Notes under the pieces: model-generated
What the model saw: only the letters and a program-made list of their open reading frames with translations
Database searches by the model: none
Told to the model about the DNA's origin: nothing
Part shown: in pieces, positions 30,626-42,700 of the stretch
How the letters are laid out: the number at the start of each line of letters is the position of its first letter
Numbering within the stretch: position 1 is the first letter of the stretch
Program-made: the position numbers and the translations under genes
Assembly: GCA_022494885.1 (NCBI GenBank)
Contig: JAGVSM010004917.1
Span: 1-64,000 of the forward strand
Reading direction: 5' to 3'
Length of the DNA stretch: 64,000 nucleotides
Origin: Micrasema longulum
Lineage: Eukaryota > Arthropoda > Insecta > Trichoptera > Brachycentridae

Positions 30626-31003
30626 CGAATGCACGTAATGCACGACTGTCATATGTTATTCGTTTAGTCAGCTTACAGGTGTAATGATCGTAATCCAAAG
30701 TAAAATTTCTTTCAAGATAATTTCAAATGATTATCGATACGAACGACGGAAAAGTTTATGCAGTGGTGTGTCATTCTCTTAATGAAGGCCGTACATTTTT
30801 ACTGATTTTTTTCGAAGATTAGTGTCACAAAACACGCAATAAAAGAAGTAAAAGCAAAATTACAGCAAAGAAAAAATATGTATGAATCATCAAACAGAAC
30901 ATTAGAATAAAGAAACATCTATGTACATGTGGAGTAAATGTAAGTGAATATTGTTTTCTAATAAAAGTAGTTTACAAGATTACGGCTTCTAAATAAATAA
31001 TCT

Positions 31004-31004
<1 letters not shown>

Positions 31005-31036
<32 letters not shown>

Positions 31037-31720
31037 TTAGGATAATTTATATAGCGCCATTTTTGTGAAAATCACCTTAAGGGCGCTGTACAATAAATAA
31101 ATATCTCAGCACGTCTTGCAGCTACAGAGCGCATGGACGGTTGGGATTCTAGTTCCTCATCTCCAATTATGATATATAACAATTATAATATATAGGAGTT
31201 AGATAACAGCACGTCTTGCAGCTACAGAGCGCATGGAAAATAAGAAATCTAGCCCTTATTTACATTTTTTATTTTTTTTATTTTTATTTGACAATAAAGT
31301 TTAGAGTTTAAGTGATATTTTAAAAAACGAAATACAAAGCAAATTTATAAAATTACAAGTTAGATAACACCATACTTGCAGCTACTGAGCGCATCGACGC
31401 GACGGTTGAAATTCTAGACTCCATTTTTACTAAATTTAGATATTTGATAGTTGATTGATAATATATACATAATATGATAAAAATAATATGATAGTTAACA
31501 TCACAAAATATCTTGCAGCTACAAAACGCATCGACGAATAGAACTTCAACAATATAACAATGATTTTAAAAAGTTAACAATAAAAAATAATAAAAAAAAC
31601 ACAATAATAATACATTGAGCAAAGAACTAGTAAGTATGGCAATTAAGTGAACATGTAACAGCACAAAAAGTAAAATATAAAAAACTAAACAAAGATAGCA
31701 TTCCTTAACTTATTATTGAG
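31005..31720 (-). mobile_element. Hairpin-tailed repeat element, copy C
   Basis: Inverse orientation of copies A and B. (TAA)n tail at 31005-31035, perfect hairpin AGCGCC...GGGCGCT at 31053-31087, then repeated CTACAGAGCGCATGGAC units. Here the tail is (ATT)n on the element strand, unlike the (TA)n of A and B. Confidence 0.72.
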
Positions 31721-32399
31721 GTTAACAAGATGATAGACGATACTCGAACTCGAAAGATCCCTGTTTTATTTTGGTATGCAGTAAACAGGATCTATTGTCA
31801 TTTTCCTAGTAAATAACTGTCAAAACATTTGGTTCACATTTGGCTGTTCCCTCGTAGATGATAATAGATGCGCATCTGTATGCGTAGTGTAGGTACCACG
31901 GGATTCGCTTCGTGTTAATTTTGTTTGTTATTATTAGAGGCATGTTTCCCGCTTAAAATTTCCGATTATTATTATTTTACTTAGATTAAGATGTCAGATA
32001 AACTTGTGTATTATTTTTAGTATTCGAGTAATTTTACGTGATACAGGAAAAAAGGTGTCATTTTTATTTTTAAATGAACGTAGATAGGTAGCACTATATT
32101 ATGCAGAAATTGTTTTATAGTAAATTGTTGAATTTCGGCACTAGATCTTCACAAATAAACACATTTTTAAACAGTTTTAACAGAAGCACAGTTATAAAAT
32201 CACGAAAGTTTGTGGCGTTTGAATATATTTTGGTAAGAACAAAGCGTTGAATATAATAACATGTATAAAACAATGCTTTGAATGAATTATCTTTCTTCTC
32301 ACTCTTAGTTTATAGCATGTCCCCACTTTAGCGACTTAACTCAATGTTTATTACAATCAAACACATATTTTTGTATTTTAAACTAAAGTTGCAGAGAGG
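31721..32399. other. Nothing recognised
   Basis: Less AT-biased patch near 31860-31910, but no frame, splice pattern or repeat match. Confidence 0.35.
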
Positions 32400-32449
32400 A
32401 ACTATATTTCACACCCAGTCCGCTCGGAGGCTGGGTGTGAAATTTAGTT
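32400..32449. other. Near-perfect 50-nt hairpin
   Basis: ATTTCACACCCAG and CTGGGTGTGAAAT are perfect inverses; the outer AACTA/TAGTT and inner TCC/GGA also pair, giving about 21 of 24 stem positions paired around a 4-nt GCTC loop. Strand and function unknown. Confidence 0.6.
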
Positions 32450-32462
32450 CTTTATACGTATA

Positions 32463-32960
32463 ATAAAAAATAGTCCAGAAACCGCATACGCACATCAAAC
32501 AGAAGGCGACTCAACTACGCATAAATGAGTAGGTTTACGTTTGACCCATTAGTTTCTTTGTAGACGTCGCTCCATACGCAACTCCTGATTCGAATTCAAC
32601 TATGCCGTGTTGTGTCCTTTTAAAGTGTAGAAATACTGCTAGGATCTTAAAAAAACGGGATGCAATCACATTTTATGTGTAATTAGCAAATGAATGTGTA
32701 TATAACAAATGCATTACTTAAAAATTGAATTATTTTTCCATCTGTGTTTTGTTAGTGTTGCCAGGGTAGTATATTTTTTACCCTACTTTACTCATCTAAT
32801 GAAAAAACTAACGAAAATTGGATCTCGGATTAAACAACTCTGTGGTGGACATTTGACAGACATTATTTTTAAAACATCAAATGTTATTCAACGTGATATT
32901 AAAATATCCGTTTTATGTAAAATAAATTTGTTTTATATTTAAAGTTCATTAATTCAATTA
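32463..32960 (+). repeat. THAP-like repeat, copy B
   Basis: Direct copy of 18690-19215. The 26-codon stretch at 32602-32682 reads MPCCVLLKCRNTARILKK, then DAITFYV and a stop overlapping GTAATT, which could be a splice donor. All early THAP-type Cys are present here. Confidence 0.55.
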
Positions 32961-32974
32961 AATTCATTTTATAC

Positions 32975-33310
32975 TAAGAAAGGAAAAAAATATGATGTAC
33001 AAAGCCTATGTCAAAAGTAAATTGAGTTACATGATCGCCTTCTGGGGAACTGGTAACAAGACAGACATAACAAGAATACAAAGACAACAAAATAAAATTC
33101 TTAAACTAACATACAACCTACCCTACCTGACCTCTATGACTGTACAAAAAAACACACCAGTTTGACATAAACTACTTGACTAAAATTGAGACCTTAAAAA
33201 TTGTGCACAAAATAACACTGGGAAACATACAAGACGACGACATAATATTAGTCAAAAATGCTGACATACATAAATATAACACCAGACAACAAAAACACTA
33301 TCATATTGAA
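32975..33310 (+). mobile_element. LINE RT fragment
   Basis: MMYKAYVKSKLSYMIAFWGT, TDITRIQRQQNKILKLTYNL. Same family as 780-1560; frameshifted after 33155. Confidence 0.65.
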
Positions 33311-34539
33311 AAAGCATGAATGAATGCTTGCCCAAACTTAGATACTTAAAATAGTGAAGACATGTTAGTACTCCAAGAAAAGTTATTAAACCACTGATAA
33401 TTTATATCAAAATTTTCCTAGAAAATACGTGTAATTAAACAAGTTCCTTCCTCTTCCGTTTGTTAAATAGGCTTCTGCGGAAAAATGTGGTACCCTCAAA
33501 ACTATTGAAAAATCGCAAATAAATTAAAGAGTTTTTACTTAAACCTGCTATTATCCCTTCCAGTACTTAAATATGTGTACACGGGACACATATTTATATA
33601 GCCATCGATGTACTCACCTCGAAACCCGAAGATAGAATAGTTTCGATGGTGTATTTTAGTAATCGCCCGAGAATTTAGCGTCTAGGGTTGAGGGTTTCGA
33701 AAATTATAAATAAATAAATATTTAAAAAAACAACACCGTAATAGTGAAGGTTTCGATAGCATGAATTTTGATTAATTAACCAATTATGAAGATAGCACCT
33801 TTACACAGCTTAACTTTCTGATAAGGATTTTTAAAAATCATATATAAAAGCTGTAATTCAGGTCACAAAACAATTATTCGTTTAGTATTTTTTCTTCTAT
33901 CTGAATCATATGGTAAGAACTTGAAACTTTTTTGTCGTAATTTTTTTACAAGACATTTTTTTGTATTTGTATCTACTTGAGAATATTTTTTTGATTTGAA
34001 AAAAATCCATCCATTATTTTCTTTTGTCATTTCTAACATGTGATAAACAAGTTAAGGCTCATATATTCTTAAATGATTATTTTATTTGTAAATTTTATTT
34101 GGGAAACAAACAGTATGTACACAAATATAGTCAATTTATTTGTATATTAGTATAGGACACTCGTGTACACAACAAAAAACATGTAAACACTTAATGCAAT
34201 TATTTAAATTATGTTAAATATAACAAATGTAAAGGACAAGAAATGAAAAATAGTAAATTATAATAAAGTTTGTAAATTTATTTTGTAAATAATTTTCGCT
34301 CAACTAAATCTCGCTAAACCTTAAATTAAAAATTATATTTAAAAACATAATGACTTACAAAATTGCAGATGAAATTAACCTCATGTAATGTTTTATTTAT
34401 TTTTTTTCAATTCATGTACAAAATGTCTGCCTTTAAACAGGTTGTACCGTTTTTGGCAGACTACACATAATCTAGAAAAATCTATTGCCCACATTATTGT
34501 TAGTGAGTAAAAAAATTTATGGACAATGACTAGATATCA
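33311..34539. other. Nothing recognised
   Basis: AT-rich. A T-rich TTTATTTGTAAATTTTATTTG near 34080 could be an antisense LINE tail. No coding or RNA signature. Confidence 0.35.
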
Positions 34540-34860
34540 ACCCCAATTGAGTTGTCAATTTTTTATGGATGTAAGGGAGATTCATCTGATGAATTATTTC
34601 ACTAACTAGACAACGCCTGATAACATTTTTAATTTTCATGCTTTCTTGGACTAGTTGGTTTAAAAAAACAACATTTTGAGTTTATCCAAGTGTTTGGAGA
34701 CAAAGATTGGAATTCACCCCCTAGAGAGTAGTCAAGTTTAACATATTGTAACAGAGATATACAAAATTTTGGAGAAGGAAATATAGACCTCCAGGCATTT
34801 ACAGGGCTCATGAATTGCCGTTGACCGGTTTAAGTGGCCACTTTACAGACTGCGTTTCAT
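34540..34860 (+). repeat. Foldback/tandem repeat family, diverged copy
   Basis: CTAGACAACGCCTGATAAC, TTGGACTAGTTGGTTTA, CCCCCTAGAGAG, then GACCGGTTTAAGTGGCCACT. Confidence 0.6.
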
Positions 34861-35214
34861 ATTTTTTTTGGTGTGTTTCATTAAAAAAAACCTTAAAAAT
34901 AAAAGAAAATTAGGCTTTCTAAAATTTGGATTTTTATTGGATTAGTACTCATAGAAAAGCGAAATTTTTAAGTAATTTAAAAAAAAATCATAGATAATAG
35001 ACAGAACACGTGAAAAAAGCAACAAATTTGTTTTGTAAAAGAAATACACGCATTTAAAACCACACAAATGTTGTACTTTTTTTCTCAAGTTTGTATTCAA
35101 TACTAGTTATATTTTTAGCAAAATATTAATGCCCATATCAGCCGTTGAATGGCGTTAAAATTTTGCTAAAAACTAATTGTAGAAATGAAATATTTACAAT
35201 TAAATCATTTGTAA

Positions 35215-35430
35215 CCACGTGAAATAATGCAATCATTTGAATCTCATCCGCATAAATTAAGGCTTCAGCTCTTTAACTTCACAAACATCAACAAATGAAA
35301 GAATCGAAGGAACATAGATGTTCGAAAACGGTCAGAATAGTGAACGATACACAGGTGTAAAGTGGCTACTTAAACCAGCCATAAGCCCTGTAGATTCCTA
35401 AACTTATATATTACATCCTGTTAAATGTTC
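35215..35430 (-). repeat. Foldback/tandem repeat family, copy
   Basis: CAGCTCTTTAACTTCACAAA, GTAAAGTGGCTACTTAAACC and CATAAGCCCTGTAGATTCC, with a short deletion in the core. Confidence 0.6.
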
Positions 35431-35589
35431 TTTATCTCTGCTGTAATACGTTAAAACCAATTTATTATTTTTAATTCAATTGTAATTCCATAAAAATAAT
35501 TTATAAAAAAATAACACAAAATTTGTATGGTTTCAAATGCTTTGTATTCTTTTTAAAAACCGAAATTCGTATTATTTTTGCGGCTTCCC

Positions 35590-36410
35590 TGTTCAATCCA
35601 AAAATCATTGAACAAATTTTACTTCATATTTCGTATTTATATGAGGGCCAATGTACCTAGGTTTAGTCTGGATTGCATCTATCTATCTATCTATCTAACA
35701 AGATTTACATCTGTTGATGGCCTAGTTGTACCAAAATTTAAAAATAAATATGGACAACGTACGTTGGATTATATTGTTCCAAAAATATTCAATATGTTGC
35801 CACTTGACATTAAAACATGTCATAGTGAAAATAAGATTATGTTTTTATTACGAAAGTGGTTAGTAGACAGAACGTTCCTAAATTGATTTTTTATTTATGT
35901 AAATCATTTTTTTATCTCTTATTGAATACATTTTTGTCATTTTCTTGGGTTTCCTTTTCTTTTATTTCTTTCTTATTTTATTTAAATTTTTTAGTTTTTA
36001 ATTTTAATCGGTACTTTAAATTAACTTTTTATTTTTATTTTTTCTGTGGATATTAATTGAAGTTTTCGATTTACTTTGTTTTTATTTTTAGCACACACTT
36101 TTCATAAATTTGTTGAATTTATTTCTAATATTTAAAATGTATTCAAGAAAATTGCTATTCTTTAATTTAAATTGTATTATTTTACTCTATTTTCTCACTT
36201 TAAATTTTTATTTATTTATTTTTACCTGTTCGTTATTTTATATTATTTTATACGTATACAGTATTTTATCTGTGCTCTTTTTGTTTGATTATTAATTAAA
36301 TCTAATGTCTGAGCACCTGATGACAAACTACTTTATTTTATTTATTTTGTATTAATATTGTAATAATGTGTATATTTTATTGAATAAAGACTATATGAAA
36401 AAAAAATAAT
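35590..36410 (+). mobile_element. LINE C-terminus and long 3' UTR
   Basis: RFTSVDGLVVPKFKNKYGQR, YIVPKIFNMLPLDIK, FLLRKWLVDRTFLN and stop at 35884-35886; 3' UTR to AATAAAGACTATATG plus an A run at 36400. A (CTAT)n stretch at 35680 sits where coding is disrupted. Same family as minus 49231-49434. Confidence 0.65.
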
Positions 36411-36659
36411 ATGCCCTAATATGCCGGTCAAAAATTAATTTTATTTTAATTCCATAACACCTTGAAAAATATTTTTCATCAAAGGTTCCTTGTAATAATA
36501 ATAATAATATTCAATAAAAATTTACGTATTTTTTAAAAGACACGATTATTAAAGTATTTTAAAACGACTTATTGGTATAAACCCCTTACTTTTTATCAGA
36601 CTACAGCCGTCAGTATTGTAGTAGTACAGCGGATATTTTAAGACTATCAATTTAAAAAA

Positions 36660-37260
36660 TAATCTCGTTACTGATATTGTTAATAATAATTGGTTTATTT
36701 ACAAAAATAACAATTTTATTATCTACTACATGCACACTTAGGTAATAAATTTCTCTGGATCATGTCTAGTCTACCTAACTTGATACAACCTGTTTTAAGA
36801 CAGACATTTTTATGCAGAGTAAACAATAATATTTCTACCTGCTAGTTAATTTATTTTATAGTTATACAATATTAATTTATACCATTTATTATTTGTGGAT
36901 TTTTTTGAGTAAATTTTCCAATTTTTCTCTACCTAAACCCAGTAATATTTTTTTTGTGAATTTATTAAATTGAATAATGGTCATAATTTTGCAATTTTCG
37001 GGTAACATATTGAATATTTTGAGGCCCAGATACCTGAAATTTCTTTGCCCGAATTCAAAGTTTGTGGTAGACCCTATGACCCATTTTTTAGTTTGACTTC
37101 TGGTAGCGTAAGAGTGTTCCTTTTGGGATTTGGTAAAATAATTTGTTATCACAAACATTATTATTCTAAAAATATATGATTGCCTTATATCTAAGATTTT
37201 AAATTCCTCAAAAAACTTGACGATTGGGTACCTGAAGGGCTTTATTCAAATAATTACATC
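36660..37260 (-). mobile_element. Antisense LINE C-terminus and 3' UTR
   Basis: Minus frame 37158-36889: SQKEHSYATRSQTKKWVIGS, FEFGQRNFRYLGLKIFNMLP, FNKFTKKILLGLGR. The T-rich tail region extends toward 36680. Confidence 0.68.
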
Positions 37261-37269
37261 TTTTAATTT

Positions 37270-38140
37270 TTGAGCAGCTTCTAGAGGTTTTAATATTGAT
37301 TTATTTGGGCCTCCTCATTCTATTGCATCGATGTTTGGATATTTTATAACTAAATGTTACAGAGCTGAAATGGTTACGTTTTTATTAGCGCATAAAAATT
37401 AAATCTCTCTCACTTCTTTATAATATTCTTCACAAACCTATGCGCTTTAAAATACCTAGCTGAGAATTTCATCAATCTTTCTTATCACGTTCTTCGCTTC
37501 GCTCATCTCGGAAGACCATTCCTCGACAAAGCGCATATTTTTTTAGCAATTTCTTTAATATTCAAGGTGTTAGACTTTGAAATCAGCTACTTCTATATAT
37601 AAAAAATGTACCTTCTCTGACCACCCTCAAGAAGCGCCTGAAACATTATTGAAAATTTAAATATATAAATTAATCGTCAAACTATTATTGACAATTCAAT
37701 TCCAGAAATTAAAAAAATACTTACTTGCTTATTTTTATTATTATATACTTGTTTTTTATTTTTTACTATTATATCAAATCAGATACATATTTAAATATCT
37801 TATTTTTACGTGATAATATATGCTTGCTTGTTTTTTAATTTAACTTAAAAATGTCTTTCCTGCTTACCGTAACACTTTATTTATTGTTCGCTTTACAGAA
37901 TTTATTTCATAAGCTTATATCTTTGCATTTTTTGTTTATATGCTTACTGTTTTTTTCTTGCATACCTTTGTTATTATTGTTTTTTTTTTGCTTTGTAAAA
38001 CTTTTTATTATATCATTTTTAACTAATTTCACATATTTTTTATGTATTTTCTGTGTTTACTATTTAGTATGTTAGCATGTTTTTCATTTTTATTTTTTGT
38101 AAATGCCTTTTGGGCGTTAATGAACAAAATAAATAATAAC
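37270..38140 (+). mobile_element. LINE C-terminus and 3' UTR
   Basis: Frame-broken LKWLRFYQRIKIKSLSLLYN, ILHKPMRFKIP and TTLKKRLKHYW; 3' end with GCCTTTTGGGC at 38105 and AATAAATAATAAC. Faces the antisense element at 36660-37260. Confidence 0.62.
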
Positions 38141-38246
38141 TTAAATCCCACTGCAAGAAGAATAATTAAATATTTTCTGAATTAATTTGAGATTGTTAAC
38201 TTCACATTACTGCCCAAAGCTATTAGCATTTATTAACTTCAAGGTA

Positions 38247-38497
38247 CCAGGGCCTCGATTATGATGGGAAGATAAAATTTATCTTCAATTTTATCTACAA
38301 AGTAAAATTAAGTTTTCAGTATGAAAAATATAATATGTTTACATTTTTTTTCTAAACATGTTCAATTACCGGTTACCGACGAAGATTCTTTGTATTTTCG
38401 TACAAATATACACTTTTTCGCACATAAATATCGATATTAGTTTATACCGTCTCCGTATACACCGATGGAGATAGCCGTTCATAATCGCGGCCCTGGA
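38247..38497. mobile_element. Small TIR element (about 250 bp)
   Basis: CCAGGGCCTCGATTATGA at 38247-38264 and TCATAATCGCGGCCCTGG at 38480-38497 pair at 17 of 18 positions. The CAGGGCC end resembles hAT-type termini, but no 8-bp target duplication is evident. Confidence 0.6.
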
Positions 38498-38962
38498 GGA
38501 ACGACTCGTTAACTACCTCCGTTTGTGTAATTGCAACAATTCGAGAGCGGTATACTCTTATAATGCTATTCTGAATCGACTTGTACTCGGCAATAACTAT
38601 TCTGACTTCGCCGATATTTTTAACATAAGGTATAGTTTATATGAATCAATTCTTTTTCATTATTTAAAAGACGGTAAACGGTAACTATCATTTGAAAGAT
38701 TATTATGCTTTCTATGTTTACTTTTGAATACTAGCGTGTACGTAAATATTTACGTAAGTGTTTAAGTGATTTTTTTTGTTTTTAGGATTAAAATAATTTT
38801 ATTGCTTTTTGCGTTTAAGATAAGTACTTTTATTTTGTACCCTTGACAAAAATGCTTTTCATTTTAAAATTAAAAATTTTATGAAAGTACACAAGTTGTA
38901 TAATTGTTTTTATTCTTTTCTTTTTATAATCTTTATGTTAACCTCATATAAAACTGCTCTTA

Positions 38963-39380
38963 TGGTATTTGAGGGTACTACTTGCAAACCCGGCAAAATC
39001 CACAATTTAAAAAAAGTGATATATTTATTGAAACTTATTCAGAATACAATTTTTTACAATAATTTTAACATTGTCAGATTAAAATACGGCTTAATTTGTA
39101 AGACTTGAGTTTAAAATTATCGGCTTTGTTGCAAACATGCAACCTCTACTCAAGTATTGCAAAGTTGATATTGTATATATTTTTTTAGATTTCACTACTG
39201 TTTCTTGACATAATCATGCTTATGTCATCACTGCTTACGTATAAAATATTAACTGATTTTAATAAATAATTTAAGTTTAAAAAAAAGTTGAAGTTAAGTA
39301 TTGTTTAAGTTTTTTGTGATTTGCTAAAAATAAATAAATATACATTTTGCCGGGTTTGCAAGTAATACCCTCATTTATGA
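38963..39380. mobile_element. Small TIR element (about 415 bp) upstream of gene 2
   Basis: Left GAGGGTACTACTTGCAAACC (38971-38990) and right GGTTTGCAAGTAATACCCTC-type inverse (39353-39372); the TIR is about 33 bp with few mismatches. A 75-codon frame covering the left half has no recognisable domain. It ends about 170 bp from the gene 2 TATA box. Confidence 0.68.
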
Positions 39381-39549
39381 AACATAATGCTTTTTTTTAA
39401 ACTTTATATAGAAGAGTTTATATTTTATTAAATTAGTATTTTTGTGAGACTGCCTGCCGTGTATACTTATTTTTTAAAAATCGTTAATAATTAATAAATT
39501 ATTTGTAAGATGATATTTAAGTATGCGATGATGCAATAATAAAATAATT

Positions 39550-39584
39550 TATAAAGGTAAATAATTTAAATAAATCTTTCATTC
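39550..39584 (+). promoter_or_regulatory. Core promoter of gene 2 (TATA and initiator)
   Basis: TATAAA at 39550-39555 and an initiator-like TCATTC at 39579-39584. Their spacing puts the initiator A (39581) at +1 and the TATA T at -31, the canonical arthropod arrangement. The predicted 5' UTR is about 40 nt. An in-frame ATG at 39588 lies only 7 nt from this start and is unlikely to be used. Inference from motif and spacing only. Confidence 0.5.
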
Positions 39585-39620
39585 GTAATGTGTTATAATA
39601 TCATTATTTCAGAACTGACG

Positions 39621-39750
39621 ATGATTAACGCGAAATTTTTAATATTTCTGCAATTGTTTGCTGCCGTGTACTCTGCGGCAATCAGCTCTACAGATGAGGT
39701 GTCCAGGTACCGTAGCTTGCTCGAGAAATCCGTCCATGGACAATATAGAG
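39621..39750 (+). CDS. Gene 2 exon 1 (signal peptide)
   Basis: It encodes 43 residues plus one base: a hydrophobic signal (AKFLIFLQLFAAVYSAA), then the start of the propeptide (TDEVSRYRSLLEKS). Donor GTAACT. The phase 1 border joins G to AG of exon 2 to give Glu. No counterpart is visible upstream of gene 1. Confidence 0.88.
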
Positions 39751-42700
39751 GTAACTATAACATGCACATTTTCCTCGTAAGCAAAATGAAACGAGTGTTT
39801 CGACTCGATGGCTACTCTCAGGTACAAAACAAACCACGACGCCGTTTCCCCGTAGGGCTAGGCCACTTTTTCTTTGCAAACAATTCTAAAGTGAATTTAT
39901 ATCGTCTAGCTTATGTGAAGCGAATCTAAGCAACTGCGAATTTCGGAGATAGTAATTGGCCGCCGTTTTAGCCAATGAAAGCTTAAACTAGAAAGAATTA
40001 AAAGGAACAATTGAAAAAAATAAGATTTTGGCGATATTGGATGCAGTGAGGTCTATTCTATGTTCTGTTAAAAACTGCCAGGTCACTTTTGTACAAAAAG
40101 CTGTAATAATCACCTTCTAAAAATAGTGTCGATCACAAAATTGGCATTTCTCAATTTGCAAAAAACACCCACAGCACTAGAATAATCTTATGGTATTTTA
40201 AAAATCATAAAATCTGGTAAAATACGTAAATAGATTCTTGTTTGTAACATTAAAAAACGAATGTATTCATTGTTTATCTTTTTTCAAAAGTCGAAAACAT
40301 TCCAACTGTTGTGTAGATTCGATTATTCACCCTTTTCACAAATGTGCTATTATCTCAGATTCACTCTTCTACGGCTGGCTGCTTTCTGTGTAACTACGTT
40401 CAATTGAACGTAGTTATGCAGTAAGCAGCCAGCCATAGAAAAGTAAAACTGAGAAATTAGCACTTTTGTAAAAAGAGTGAATAATAAAATCCACACGACA
40501 ATTGGAGAGTTTTTGACTTTAACAAATGATAAACAATGAATACATTCGTTTTGTATGTATTTCAAACAAAAAGCTTATTATGTTTTTGACCAGTTTTAAT
40601 GATTTTTAAAATACTGTAAGATTTTTCTAGTGGTGTGGGTGTTTTCTGCAAATTGAAAAATGAAATTTCCGTGATCGACACAATTTTCAGAAGGTGATTA
40701 ATGCAGTTTTTTGTATGAAAGCGGTCTGGCTGTTTTGAGCAGAACATCGATTTAACCTTACTGCACCTGATAACATCAATATCATTTTTTTTTATTGTGG
40801 ACTAGCTGCTCTCTGCATAACCACATTCAATTCAAATACCTGGCAGTAAACGTTACAAAAAATAGCAGTTTTTAAAAAGAACTAAGAGTGCGTTTATTTA
40901 TTTTGTTGAATTTTTTTTTTAATGAAAATGATCAAATTCTTATTATTAACTCAAATATTTAAATTTTCCCCCCATTAATCTGCGTAGAGTTTTTCTTGAG
41001 AATAATTTATTTGACCTTCGTTTATACACAGCTGACAGAAAGTCTTTCAGGATTTTTTAAAACGTGCAAGTGGATGGGAGAGTTTTGGAAACCCTTAATT
41101 TTGCGATATTTTGCAGTGGTTGAAAAATGAATGAGTTTACCCAACCATTGGCTGATTTCAACCGTTTTAAATGCGTAGATTTTCATATTATCCTTCCGAT
41201 TCTTTCCTTTTTTTGTTTAAACACTGTTTGATCCATCTGTTGACGTTGTATAGATCCTTGGAAATAAGTCGTTTGGAGTTTAGTTCCATTATTTGGTCGC
41301 CACATGAGACTCGATACTCTTTGATGGTGAAGAAATTTCTGCGCTATCTGTGCCTAAAAGAGTGTGGATATAATCCTTGGCTCTTCCCAACTGACTTTTT
41401 ACTGGGGATTCTTGGCTATTTTCAATTTATTTTCAATTTTCAATTTATTTATTTCAAAAACGTTTATGTACATAACAAAAAAATGCAATGCATACATAAA
41501 ACGAAAAAATGAACACTAAAATTTAAATATACAAAAATGGTAAAAATAAAAAATACCCAGCAATTATAGAGAAAGAATGCAATCCTCTCTGAACTTTTTT
41601 TCACTAATATGAAAGATGTCAATATCCGAAGAGATACGGTTGAGTAAAGACATTGCTCTTCCTACTGGCATTACCATCGGCAGGTTGGTTCTGCAAGCAG
41701 GAAGATAAAACAGCTTAAGCTGTCTATGTCTAAGGTAGTCATTAGGAACATAAAGAAAAATATTCTCCGTTATACCTATGTTGATCCGTTATACAGTCAT
41801 TATGGAGAAGAAGGGACGTTCATTTGGGTGTTTGCTTTTTCCAGTTAATTGGTGGTCGCATACATAACTCAGAAATTCTGATGGATATAGGTCTGTTCGT
41901 ACATGATAACTATCTTCGTCAAAGACAGCATCGATTGTTTTGCCTACCACGATGCAGAACTAACCTGCCAATGGTTATGCTGGTTGGTAGAGCAATCTTG
42001 CTACTTAATAGCATCCCCTCGGATGCCGACATATTTCACAACAGTGAGCCTTCCCTTAGAAAAGCACTTTCTTACTTTTAATTTATCGTTTTTACATTTT
42101 GTTATATTATTTTAATAACACAACTATCTACTGTAATTTGTGATCTATTATTGTATTTAAAATGAATTGGGTCTTTTTTCTGTAATTTTCTAAATATCTG
42201 AAACAATAAATGAAATGAAATCTGTTGTATTTTTTAGAGCCTTTGACTCCAGAGTTGGGAAACCTGCAGACGATATGGTCACGTAGTGGAAAGTTTGAAG
42301 GAGACATTTTATTGACACCAGAACAAATTGAAGAACGCGTGCAAGGCTTTGCTGGAGTCAGAAATTCTGATTTGAATCCCAAATCACTCTGGCCCAATAA
42401 GACACTATTTTATGATTACAACGTTACAGTGTGTAAGTAAAGACATAACGCAATAATCAGTTTAAATATTAGTCATAAGCTGTTGTTACGTGAAGACTAA
42501 CAAGGAAAATCCAACTTTTCATCTCACAAACTGCAATCTCGAGGACTGCTAACTGCTCTTGGCCAGTTGCACCAAAAAAAGTTTAGTTAAATAGTTGTAC
42601 TAGTGGACAAAATAATTTCATGAAAAATGTAAGACATTTCAACCTTTTTAAAAAAGGAAACGCAACAAATTGAATTATTTATACTAACATCCAGTTGGTA

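Noticed and set aside
36110..36295. Phe/Leu-rich small membrane protein frames near 35856-36295 and 37851-38075
   Set aside because: Translations of T-rich LINE 3' UTRs.
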